NCBI GenBank assembly: GCA_036277635.1
Contig: DASUMP010000271.1
Coordinates: 1 to 9,376, forward strand
Reading direction: 5' to 3'
DNA from: DASUMP01 sp036277635
GTDB taxonomy: Bacteria; Actinomycetota; Acidimicrobiia; IMCC26256; PALSA-610
Length of the DNA stretch: 9,376 nucleotides
The translations under genes and the position numbers were made by a program. Of this stretch, positions 1 to 6,638 are shown piece by piece (the first letter of the stretch is position 1; every line of letters starts with the position of its first letter). Under the pieces are notes generated by a model, which worked only from the letters and a program-made list of their open reading frames with translations, was not told the origin of the DNA and did not search any database.

Positions 1-135
1 AGACAGGGAGAGGGCGGCCCGCCTGTTCACTCCCGGGTAGACCGCTGGAGCGTGCAGGCAACTGCACGCCGAGAGGGATGGCCGCACAGGGCGCGCGAGC
101 GCCTGGACAGAATCCGGCGTACAGGCCGACTCACC
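1..135 (+). ncRNA. rnpB: RNase P RNA, 3' part (partial, 5' end outside window)
   Basis: This is the catalytic RNA of ribonuclease P, which removes the 5' leader from pre-tRNAs. Visible landmarks in order: GGGTAGACCGC at 35-45, matching the L15 region whose GGU pairs with the tRNA CCA end; a perfect 8-bp hairpin at 50-69 with a GCAA tetraloop, in the place of P18, whose GNRA loop docks on P8; GATGGCCG at 77-84; a 6-bp hairpin at 89-104 with a GCGA tetraloop, fitting P19; and ACAGAATCCGGCGTACAGG at 107-125, the conserved 3' strand of P4 and its flank. The order and spacing match what I recall of Streptomyces and Mycobacterium rnpB. The 3' end is approximate, because the P1 partner strand lies off the window. 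No protein reading frame competes here. Confidence 0.93.
50..69 (+). other. RNase P RNA P18-like hairpin with GCAA tetraloop
   Basis: GCGTGCAG (50-57) and CTGCACGC (62-69) are perfect inverted complements separated by GCAA. Out of context this looks like a transcription terminator, but there is no T-run after it and it sits exactly where P18 falls in type A RNase P RNA, so it is a structural helix of rnpB. Confidence 0.85.
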
Positions 136-170
136 ACCACCACCGGACGTCGATCGGGTGCCGTGCGCGG

Positions 171-199
171 TTGACCGGTCGTCGGGCGGGCCATACCGT
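171..199 (+). promoter_or_regulatory. Sigma70-type promoter of the Calx-beta gene
   Basis: TTGACC (171-176) matches the -35 consensus at five of six positions. A 17-bp spacer follows, then TACCGT (194-199), which fits the actinobacterial -10 form TAnnnT. Transcription would begin near 206, leaving a leader of about 40 bases before the ATG at 245. The intergenic stretch from about 136 to 244 otherwise holds only a short CACCACCACCACC run at 132-144. I see no clear terminator for rnpB. Confidence 0.6.
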
Positions 200-244
200 C
201 TCGGCCGGACCGGGCGCAGGGGCGCCGGTGGTGCGGGGGTGGGG

Positions 245-1888
245 ATGATGGCTCGTCGCTCGTTGGTGGTCGTGCTCGTCGCCGCGCTCAGTTCGGCGCT
301 CGCGGCGACCACGCCGGTGGGTGCCTCGTCGCACTGCCCGACGCCGCAGAGCGGCACCTGGATCGGAACGTGGACGTCCGATCAGTTCGCTGCCGCGGGC
401 AGCGGGCAGATGGACCTCACCTTCAGCGGCTCATCGGTGACCGGGACGATGACGTTCGTGACCGGCACGTCGATCATCAGCAACAACGAGCCCATCACCG
501 GCACCGTGACGTGCGCGACGGTCACCGCGAGCACCGGGACGGTGCAGTCGGTCGCAACACTCGGGCAGGACGGCGCGAGTGCAATCGGCACATACGAGGT
601 GCCGGGCGTGGACACCGGCACCTGGCGCGCCGCGCTGGTGACCAGCCTCGTGTCGGGGTCCGGAACCGTGCTCACCACTGACACGGGAAGCGGCGCGACG
701 CCGTCGGATCCGGTCCAGATCGCGATCGCCTCGCCGATCTCGGGCTCGCTCTCGATCGGCGAAGCGAGCACCGCCAACGCGATCGTGAGCGGGTACACAC
801 TGCTCGGCAACGTGGTGAGCATCGTCGCGCCGCCCGCGTCCACGGCCAGCCCGATCCAGCTCGTGTTCGAGCTCGACGACGCGTCCCTCGGAGGATTGTC
901 CGCGTCGCAGATCGAGGTGTTCCGCAACGGTGTGCTGGTGCCCGACTGCACCGGGTCGCCCGGGACCGCCTCGCCCGATCCGTGCGTCGCCGACCGCACC
1001 ACCGACGGCGACGGTGACGCCGTCCTCACCGTGCTCACCAGCACCGCGAGTGTGTGGGCACTCGGCGGTGACCTCAGCAGCGTCCCGGTCCCCGACGGCA
1101 TCGCGATCGGCGACGCGTCCGTCGTCGAGGGCAACGCCGGCCGCCAGCAGTACCTGAAGTTCTCGGTGACGTTGCCGGAGAACAGTCCGGTCGAAGTGAC
1201 CGTCGACTACACGGTGTCGAGCTCGGGAGCGACGGGTGCGGCAAGGCCGGGCGTCGGTGTCGACTACCGGAACCCTGGTCTGGCGAAGACGCTGCGATTC
1301 CCGCTGCGCCCCAACGGCACGACGGCAGTGCGCAAGGTCGTGTCCGTGCCCGTGTACCCGGACACAGACCTCGAAGGCGACGAGACGATCTCGGTCGACC
1401 TGTCGAACGCGAGCGGCGCACCGATCGGGCGCGCGACCGCGACCGGCACGATCATCGACGACGACGGCGACGCGTCGTTGCTGTTCTCGATCGGCGACGC
1501 GTCGATCGTCGAGGGTGACGCCGACAAGCGCGTCGCCCAGCTCGGGCTGACGCTCTCGGCGCCGGTCGCCGAGGAAGTGCTCGTCGACTACGTCATCGCG
1601 GGTGACACGGCGACGTGCGCGAAGGTGATCTACGGCGCAGCCCCGCCATACACGGACTGCAACGACCTCGGCGGCAAGGTGCGCACCGCGCGGTTCCGAC
1701 CGAACTCCACGGGGAGCACGCCGGTCTACAAGGCGGTTGGCGTGCTGGTCCTGTCGGATCTGATCGGCGAAGGCGTCGAGACCGTCACGGTCACGCTCTC
1801 GAACGCGCGCCCGGCGACACCGGGCAGCACGTTGAGCATCGGGATCGGCCGCGCCGTCGGAACGGTGACGCTCCTCGACGACGACTAG
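245..1888 (+). CDS. Secreted protein with two tandem Calx-beta domains
   Basis: The predicted product is a 547-residue exported protein. Residues 1-27 form a signal peptide: Arg-Arg, a Leu/Val/Ala core, and cleavage after the VGA at 25-27. Residues 35-143 are a Gly/Thr/Ser-rich beta domain of no named family. Residues about 150-275 resemble an extracellular module I recall from actinobacterial surface proteins, with paired Cys around 235-247 and a DGDGD stretch at 254-258. Two Calx-beta domains follow, about 285-407 and 413-547. Each opens with IGDAS-(V/I)-VEG and ends in a (I/L)-DDD strand. Calx-beta folds bind Ca2+ in many surface adhesins; binding here is inferred. The chain stops at the last strand, with no LPXTG or membrane anchor, so it is probably secreted. 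The frame is open back to an ATG at 158, but that lies upstream of the promoter and would hide the signal peptide. ATG 245 or 248 is preferred, after a G-rich stretch that could serve as the ribosome site. Confidence 0.88.
   Translation: MMARRSLVVVLVAALSSALAATTPVGASSHCPTPQSGTWIGTWTSDQFAAAGSGQMDLTFSGSSVTGTMTFVTGTSIISNNEPITGTVTCATVTASTGTVQSVATLGQDGASAIGTYEVPGVDTGTWRAALVTSLVSGSGTVLTTDTGSGATPSDPVQIAIASPISGSLSIGEASTANAIVSGYTLLGNVVSIVAPPASTASPIQLVFELDDASLGGLSASQIEVFRNGVLVPDCTGSPGTASPDPCVADRTTDGDGDAVLTVLTSTASVWALGGDLSSVPVPDGIAIGDASVVEGNAGRQQYLKFSVTLPENSPVEVTVDYTVSSSGATGAARPGVGVDYRNPGLAKTLRFPLRPNGTTAVRKVVSVPVYPDTDLEGDETISVDLSNASGAPIGRATATGTIIDDDGDASLLFSIGDASIVEGDADKRVAQLGLTLSAPVAEEVLVDYVIAGDTATCAKVIYGAAPPYTDCNDLGGKVRTARFRPNSTGSTPVYKAVGVLVLSDLIGEGVETVTVTLSNARPATPGSTLSIGIGRAVGTVTLLDDD
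1105..1131 (+). repeat. Calx-beta domain repeat, copy 1
   Basis: This 27-base stretch encodes the opening strand of the first Calx-beta domain. It matches bases 1489-1515 at 25 of 27 positions, at a period of 384 bases (128 codons) in the same frame. It reflects tandem duplication of the domain unit. The rest of the two units is much more diverged, so this opening segment has stayed unusually similar. Confidence 0.8.
1489..1515 (+). repeat. Calx-beta domain repeat, copy 2
   Basis: Second copy of the opening strand of the Calx-beta unit, differing from the copy at 1105-1131 only at two adjacent bases, which change a Val codon to Ile. Confidence 0.8.
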
Positions 1889-2970
1889 CGCCCGGGGTTC
1901 GGGTCGAGCGCGTCGAAGCGATCGGTGGGGCGCAGGGCGCGGTAGGCGGTGACGACCGGTTCGAGCTCGGACGGGGTCGCGCCGTGGAGGATGACGCCGT
2001 CGACGCCGAGGTCGAACTGGCGGAGCGCGCGTCGCGCGCAGCGTTCGGGGTCGCCGGTCGCGGCGGGCTCGAGCCACTCGTCGGGGAGGAGCGTGGCGAC
2101 GTGCTCGAGGGTCTCGGTGTCGGCCTTGGCGTCGATCGCGCCGGGGAACGACGAGACGACGGGATCGGCGCGGAAGCGTTCGAGCACGGCGGGGTCCCAG
2201 CGGTTGGTCTCGACGAGCAGGTCGCCGTAGCCCTGCAGGTACGTCGCGAGCCGACCGACGGTCTTCTTCAGTCGCAACGCTTCGGGCAACCCGTCGTGCA
2301 CGGTGGCGTAGCACGACCAGATGCGGACCGACGCGGGATCGCGGCCCGCTTCCGCCGCCGCGGTGCGGATCGTGCGGACGCACCGCTCGACGGTCTCGTC
2401 GGTGAAGAACGTGTGCAACACGACCATGTCCATCACGCGTCCACCGAGCGCGAGGGAGTTCGGTCCGAACGCGGTGAACCCGATCGGGATGTCCTCGTCG
2501 AACGTGGCGTCGAGGTGGAGCACGGGGTACCTGCCGGCCGGTCCGTCGTGACCGAACACGACCTCGCCGCGGAACAAGCGGCGCACGATGCCGACGAAGT
2601 CTTCGAGCTGCGCGGTGGTGATGCGCGGGATGCCGTACGCGTCGAAGAGCGGCGCGATGCCGCGCCCGAGCCCGAGTGTGAAGCGGCCGCCCGTGAGCCG
2701 GTGCATCGTCGTGGCGTAGGAGGCAGTGACGATGGGATGACGCGTGTTGTGGTTCGTCGCCGCGGTGGCGATCCCGAGCGTGCGCGACACCGCACCGGCG
2801 GCGCCCGAGAGCGTCACCGCTTCCTTGATGTTGAAACGCTCGGAGATGAACGCGCTGCCGAGCCCGATGCGTTCGGCGGTCGCGATCTCGTCGAGCAGCT
2901 CCACGGGCGACTGCGGCGCGCCGGCCAGCGCGTAGAAGCCGAGCTCGTTCAGCTGCGGCGCGGCATTCAC
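1885..2970 (-). CDS. LLM-class F420-dependent oxidoreductase
   Basis: A 361-residue luciferase-like TIM-barrel enzyme expected to use reduced cofactor F420 for hydride transfer; its substrate cannot be told from sequence. It opens with LNELGFYALAG and continues through AERIGLGSAFISERFNIKEA (about 33-51), the typical first barrel strands. ATNHNTRHPI (71-80) and GGRFTLGLGRG (94-104) are the conserved cofactor-pocket and phosphate-side segments of the family. The pattern resembles the group I remember as TIGR03857 (MSMEG_2249-like), a tentative subfamily call. The start is GTG at 2970, which overlaps the TGA of the upstream gene as GTGA and indicates coupled translation. The frame runs open further upstream, but that extension is Arg-rich shadow of the neighbouring gene. 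The stop is TAG at 1887-1885, sharing the palindrome CTAG with the stop of the convergent Calx-beta gene. Confidence 0.9.
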   Translation of the reverse strand: MNAAPQLNELGFYALAGAPQSPVELLDEIATAERIGLGSAFISERFNIKEAVTLSGAAGAVSRTLGIATAATNHNTRHPIVTASYATTMHRLTGGRFTLGLGRGIAPLFDAYGIPRITTAQLEDFVGIVRRLFRGEVVFGHDGPAGRYPVLHLDATFDEDIPIGFTAFGPNSLALGGRVMDMVVLHTFFTDETVERCVRTIRTAAAEAGRDPASVRIWSCYATVHDGLPEALRLKKTVGRLATYLQGYGDLLVETNRWDPAVLERFRADPVVSSFPGAIDAKADTETLEHVATLLPDEWLEPAATGDPERCARRALRQFDLGVDGVILHGATPSELEPVVTAYRALRPTDRFDALDPNPGR

Positions 2971-3776
2971 GTCGTGACCCGGCCCTCGAAGGCCTTCGGC
3001 AGGAACTCGTGGCCGCAGACGTCGGTCTCGCTGCCGTGCCCGACGATGTCGGCGAACGAGCCGCAGTCGTTGTCGACGATCCAGACGTGGAGCATCGCGG
3101 GGGAGACGTTGACTCCCGTCTCGCACGTCGAGCCGATCGCGGGTCCGGCGATGATGCCGGGGCGGTCCTCCCTCCAGCACAGATCGACGTGATCGTGCCA
3201 GTGGGCAAGTGGACCCGCAACGTCGGGAGCGTCGGCGACGGTCTGGTCGGGTGGGAGCACGAACATCGCCGCGACGAGGTGCATCTCTCCGTCGTCGCCG
3301 CGCGAATAGACGAGCGACTCGACCTCCTCCGGATCGACGACGGTCGCGTCAGCGACTCGTTCGGGGTCGACGAGGTGCAGGTAGCCATCGGTGGTCTCGT
3401 CGAGGCCTTCGGCGGCCGGCACGTATCCAGCGGCGCGTGCCGCCTCGATGTCGGCGTAGCGAGCGAGCGCGACCTTCGTCGCGGCGACGATCTCCGCGGC
3501 ACGACGGTGATCGTCGTCGGTGGCGGTCGGGTCGTCGCCGTGCGCGGAGTGGTCGCTGGAGTCGGGGTGCTCGTGATCGTCGGTGACGGCGGAGGTCCCG
3601 GGGTCCGCCACACCGTCGAAGTCGTCGTTCCCGTCGCCACCCGCGCCCGCGACGAGGAAGGCGAGGCCCACGACGAGCAGGACTGCGACGAGCGCGGCGC
3701 CGACGACGGCGAGGCCACTCGCGGCGGCGCGCGCGGGGGGCGGATCCGCGGGTTCGAGCTCCGTCTCGCCGGTCAT
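2967..3776 (-). CDS. Membrane-anchored His/Cys-containing protein of unknown function
   Basis: The product has 269 residues: a short cytoplasmic Pro/Glu-rich tail, one membrane helix (about 19-44), a His/Asp-rich linker (65-90, six His), and an outward-facing C-terminal domain. That domain carries HWHDHVDLCW (192-201), a Cys at 218, PAMLHVWIVDNDCG (226-239) and a Cys at 254. I have seen the same pattern, roughly 'LxxWHxHxxLCW ... PMLHVWIVxxxCGPFA', in unnamed actinobacterial exported proteins. The His/Cys arrangement suggests metal binding or disulfides, but neither is shown. The start is ATG 3776, with GGAGG eight bases before it. The gene overlaps the oxidoreductase gene by 4 bases and is the first gene of that two-gene operon. 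The frame remains open upstream into the HD-GYP region, which is a shadow. Confidence 0.85.
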   Translation of the reverse strand: MTGETELEPADPPPARAAASGLAVVGAALVAVLLVVGLAFLVAGAGGDGNDDFDGVADPGTSAVTDDHEHPDSSDHSAHGDDPTATDDDHRRAAEIVAATKVALARYADIEAARAAGYVPAAEGLDETTDGYLHLVDPERVADATVVDPEEVESLVYSRGDDGEMHLVAAMFVLPPDQTVADAPDVAGPLAHWHDHVDLCWREDRPGIIAGPAIGSTCETGVNVSPAMLHVWIVDNDCGSFADIVGHGSETDVCGHEFLPKAFEGRVTT

Positions 3777-3784
3777 CGTCGGGT

Positions 3785-3789
3785 CCTCC
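3785..3789 (-). promoter_or_regulatory. Shine-Dalgarno GGAGG fixing the start of the His/Cys protein
   Basis: On the minus strand, GGAGG lies 8 bases before the ATG at 3776. This is the best ribosome binding site in the window. It supports the start chosen, against the much longer open frame that extends to about 4640. Confidence 0.8.
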
Positions 3790-3824
3790 GTCTCGGTGCG
3801 CCCAGGTCCTGCGGCGGCCGGGAC

Positions 3825-3852
3825 AGCGTAGGTGGGCCGGATTGCCCATGAA
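3825..3852 (-). promoter_or_regulatory. Candidate promoter of the His/Cys protein - F420 enzyme operon
   Basis: On the minus strand, TTCATG (3852-3847) and TACGCT (3830-3825) are 16 bp apart. The -10 fits TAnnnT; the -35 matches TTGACA at only three positions. Transcription would start near 3818, giving a leader of about 40 bases. The element lies in the 108-bp region shared with the divergent HD-GYP gene, for which I find no convincing promoter. Confidence 0.35.
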
Positions 3853-3884
3853 CCAGCGGGGGCGCCGTGCCGATGTCGACGTGA

Positions 3885-5600
3885 ATGACTCTCGGCGGAG
3901 GAGCCACGAGCGCGACCGGGGGGTCCGCGACCACCCAAGCCGTCGACGCCGACCCGCGGCGGTGGCGGAGTCGGCGCGGCATCGCGTTCGCGATCCGCGC
4001 CGCCGTCTTCCTCGTCCCGTTCGCCGCGTCCTTCGTCGCCGCGCGCGTCGTCCGGGGGCTGTTGCCCGTGCCGCACGGCCTCGCGGCGACCGTCGCGTGG
4101 TGGGTCACGGTCGTCCTCACCTCGATGCTCGCGTTCGTCGCCATCGACCGCACCGCGCGCAAGCTGCTGCCGATCGCCGCGCTGTACAAGCTCGCGCTCT
4201 CGTTCCCCGACCAGGCGCCGTCGCGCTACAAGCTGGCACTGCGCAGCGGAGGCGTGAAGGAGCTCTCCGCGCGCGTGCGCGCGGGCGGAGACATCGGCGC
4301 GACCGCGGGCGAAGCCGCCGAGAACGTGTTGATGATCGTGAACGCGCTCACGAAGCACGACCGGATGACGCGCGGACACTCCGAGCGCGTGCGCGCCTAC
4401 GCCGAGCTGATCGGTGAGGAGCTCGGGCTCGACCGCGACGATCGCGACAAGCTGCGATGGGCTGCGCTCGTCCACGACGTCGGCAAGCTGTGCGTACGGC
4501 CCGAAGTGCTGAACAAGCCGGGACGTCCGACCGAAGAGGAATGGGCGGAGCTGCGCGCGCACCCCGCGGAGGCGGAACGGCTCGTCGCGCCGTTGCGACC
4601 GTGGCTCGGCGACTGGGTCGACGCCGCGACCCAGCACCATGAGCGCATCGACGGGAAGGGGTACCCCTACGGCCTGTCCGGCGACGAGATCTCGCTCGCG
4701 GGGCGGATCGTCGCGGTCGCCGACGCGTACGACTGCATGACCTCGACGCGCTCGTACAAGAAGGCCCTTCCCACCGAACAGGCCCGCTTCGAGCTGACCC
4801 GCAACAGCGGCACCCAGTTCGACCCCGTGTGCGTCCGCGCGCTGCTCAACGTGTCGGTCGGCCGCCGCCGGGGCTTCGCAGGGATCTTCGGATCGTTGAC
4901 CGGGATGCCGGGCGTACGCGAGATGGCCGCGGCGGTCTCGGGTGGCAGCGCGACCGCTGGCGCCACGGCGGCCGCGGTCGTCGCGCTCGCGGTTCCTGTG
5001 ACCGGCGCGCCGATGATGTTCGACCCGGTCGAACCGGCTGCCGCCGAGGAGATCGTGCTCGTCGACACCCGCTCCGACTCCGGTCCGTCGTCCGCGCCGG
5101 GCGACCCGTCGGGTTCGGACGACCCGGCGGCACCGACGGACGCTCGACCCGGTACCACCACCTCCACGACGACCGACGGCGGAAGCGCCTCGACGTCGAC
5201 GACGACCGCCCCCACCAGCACGACGACACGACCGCGGCTCGACGACATCGTGCGCGACGTCGTCGATCCGCTCCCGATCGACATCACCCCCACGACGACC
5301 ACGACGACCACGACCGCGAACCGTGAACCCGACGCGCGCGACGACGAGGTCACCGTGCTCGTCGGGACCACGACGGCGATCAACGTGCTCGCCAACGACA
5401 CCGACGAAGACGGGGTCCTCGACCGGTCGTCGCTGAAGATCGTGACGGCGCCGTCGTCAGGCAAGGCGACGGTGATGAACGGCCGCATCGTCTTCACCGC
5501 ACCCCTGCTCGCGCTCATCGAGCGCGTCGAGCTCTACTACCAGATCTGCGACGACGACGGCGCGTGCGAACAAGCCCGCCTCCGCATCTTCATCCTCTGA
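3885..5600 (+). CDS. Membrane HD-GYP phosphodiesterase with C-terminal extracellular Ig-like domain
   Basis: A 571-residue protein predicted to hydrolyse cyclic-di-GMP in the cytoplasm. Two membrane helices lie at about 33-56 and 64-87, after an Arg-rich N-terminal tail that should stay inside. The HD-GYP domain (about 150-325) keeps its motifs: GHSERV (164-169), HDVGK (197-201), H226, HHE (251-253), DGKGYP (256-261) and DAYDCMTSTRSYK (280-292). A third, weaker hydrophobic stretch (about 346-372) would lead back outside to a Thr/Ser/Pro stalk (about 395-478) and a Big_9/cadherin-like domain (about 480-571). That domain has the VLANDTDEDG signature (501-510) and a Cys pair at 555 and 561. An in-frame TGA at 3882-3884 directly precedes the ATG, so no upstream start is possible. 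No Shine-Dalgarno is visible, and the message may be leaderless. The 3' end overlaps the convergent deacetylase gene by 11 bases. Catalysis and topology are inferred from motifs. Confidence 0.9.
   Translation: MTLGGGATSATGGSATTQAVDADPRRWRSRRGIAFAIRAAVFLVPFAASFVAARVVRGLLPVPHGLAATVAWWVTVVLTSMLAFVAIDRTARKLLPIAALYKLALSFPDQAPSRYKLALRSGGVKELSARVRAGGDIGATAGEAAENVLMIVNALTKHDRMTRGHSERVRAYAELIGEELGLDRDDRDKLRWAALVHDVGKLCVRPEVLNKPGRPTEEEWAELRAHPAEAERLVAPLRPWLGDWVDAATQHHERIDGKGYPYGLSGDEISLAGRIVAVADAYDCMTSTRSYKKALPTEQARFELTRNSGTQFDPVCVRALLNVSVGRRRGFAGIFGSLTGMPGVREMAAAVSGGSATAGATAAAVVALAVPVTGAPMMFDPVEPAAAEEIVLVDTRSDSGPSSAPGDPSGSDDPAAPTDARPGTTTSTTTDGGSASTSTTTAPTSTTTRPRLDDIVRDVVDPLPIDITPTTTTTTTTANREPDARDDEVTVLVGTTTAINVLANDTDEDGVLDRSSLKIVTAPSSGKATVMNGRIVFTAPLLALIERVELYYQICDDDGACEQARLRIFIL
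5292..5315 (+). repeat. ACG/ACC simple repeat encoding eight threonines
   Basis: Eight consecutive Thr codons (residues 470-477) made only of ACG and ACC. It belongs to the longer Thr-rich stalk and may vary in length between strains by slippage. Thr-rich stalks of this kind are often glycosylated when exported. Confidence 0.8.
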
Positions 5601-6636
5601 CGCACGACGTCGACGGGTGCGTGTCGCCGACGACCTGCGCCAGGCGATCGGCCAGTTGGCGAGGCGTCCAGTCCCCGACGTCGAGGCGGCGGAGGTTGAA
5701 CCCTCGCCGCTGACACCCGACGAGCGGCACCGACGCCTGTTCGTCTTGGTGGAACGCGAGCTCGATGCCGCTCGCCCGGAGCGCACGTCGTAGGGCGTCG
5801 CGGATGTCGGGATCGTTCGTGCGTTCGGTGCCGTGCGCACCGAACGGGTACGCGAACGCGATCGGGCGCGTGCCCGTCGCCTCGAAGAGCTCGTCGCTCG
5901 CGACTCGGAGATCTTCTTCGACGCGTGCCTCGTACTCGGCGAGCGTCTCGCCGTCTCGCCGACTCGTGAGCGCGGGCAGTGACCCCGCGGCGGTCTCCAG
6001 CATCCGGTGGTGATCGTCGGTGTGCGACTGGAGGTCCCACCGCCCACTCCGCGCGTACGCGCGCAGCTCGCTCCACGACGCGTAGTACACGCCGGGCTCC
6101 GACGCCGCGCTCGTGATCACGAACATCGTGGCTCGCATCCCGGCCTGCTCGAGCAGCGGATCCGCCCACAACATCGCCTCGGCGCGACCGTCGTCGAAGG
6201 TGATCAACACCGCGCGCGGCGGCAGCGGTCGACCCTGCGCGCGGGCGCGCGCGAGGTCGGTGACGGTGATCGGCTGCATCCCGGCGGCCCGCAACGTCGC
6301 GAGGTGCTCGCCGAAGCGCTCGGGCGACATCGTCTGCTCGGACTCGCCGTCGGGAGCCGAACCGACGCCGTGGTACACGAGCACCGCGGCCGCACCCTCG
6401 TAGTCGGGCACGGCGCGTTCGACGTACGCCGCGTCAGCGGGGCTCAGCGTCGGCAGCTGCGGTTCGCTGAACTGCAGCCGTGTGCGCGCCCACAGCACCT
6501 GGCCCTCCGCGGTGTTGGCGAAGTACGCCACGAACGGCAGGAGCGACAACGGGAGTGCGAGGAGGCCGACGAGCTGCTGGCGCCGGCGGCGGCGTGCGTC
6601 GTGCCACGGATCGAGATGTCGCGTCGCGCTGCGCAT
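5590..6636 (-). CDS. Membrane-anchored polysaccharide deacetylase (NodB homology domain)
   Basis: A 348-residue CE4-type deacetylase that would remove N-acetyl (or O-acetyl) groups from a surface polysaccharide. An Arg-rich N-terminus precedes one membrane helix (about 21-41), placing the catalytic domain outside. LVYHGVG (86-92) opens the domain. TFDDG (146-150) gives the catalytic and metal-binding Asp pair, and HTDDH (205-209) supplies the two metal-binding His. AYPFG (262-266) matches the third motif region. The D-H-H metal triad is complete, so activity is plausible. ATG 6636 lies 2 bases after the stop of the glycosyltransferase gene, with no strong ribosome site, consistent with coupled translation. 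It is the last gene of the three-gene operon and ends in an 11-base antiparallel overlap with the HD-GYP gene. The natural substrate is probably the polymer made by the preceding synthase, inferred from context. Confidence 0.9.
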   Translation of the reverse strand: MRSATRHLDPWHDARRRRRQQLVGLLALPLSLLPFVAYFANTAEGQVLWARTRLQFSEPQLPTLSPADAAYVERAVPDYEGAAAVLVYHGVGSAPDGESEQTMSPERFGEHLATLRAAGMQPITVTDLARARAQGRPLPPRAVLITFDDGRAEAMLWADPLLEQAGMRATMFVITSAASEPGVYYASWSELRAYARSGRWDLQSHTDDHHRMLETAAGSLPALTSRRDGETLAEYEARVEEDLRVASDELFEATGTRPIAFAYPFGAHGTERTNDPDIRDALRRALRASGIELAFHQDEQASVPLVGCQRRGFNLRRLDVGDWTPRQLADRLAQVVGDTHPSTSCVRG

Positions 6637-6638
6637 GC

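Noticed and set aside
50..69. Hairpin read as an intrinsic terminator
   Set aside because: No T-tract follows, and conserved RNase P RNA sequence continues for another 65 bases. It fits helix P18.
132..144. CACCACCACCACC run as a functional repeat
   Set aside because: Only about four triplets at the end of rnpB; too short to call more than local simple sequence.
1615..3192. A 525-codon open frame on the plus strand
   Set aside because: Antisense to the well-supported F420 enzyme gene; the translation is low-complexity Arg/Val/Glu/Asp with no recognisable motif.
431..3718. A 1095-codon open frame on the minus strand
   Set aside because: It runs antisense through the Calx-beta gene and out of frame through the F420 enzyme and His/Cys genes. 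Its product is Arg/His/Ala-rich with no domain, as expected from a GC-rich shadow frame.
3841..3870. Possible plus-strand promoter for the HD-GYP gene (TTGCCC at 3842)
   Set aside because: No -10-like hexamer lies at an acceptable spacing, so I do not call it.
3842..4417. A 191-codon plus-strand frame beginning at the divergent promoter
   Set aside because: It overlaps the HD-GYP gene in another frame and is almost all Arg/Ala; the HD-GYP frame has the motifs.
5150..5330. Thr-codon repeats as a tandem repeat locus or CRISPR-like array
   Set aside because: The repeats are in-frame Thr codons of a protein stalk; there are no regular spacers or palindromic repeats.
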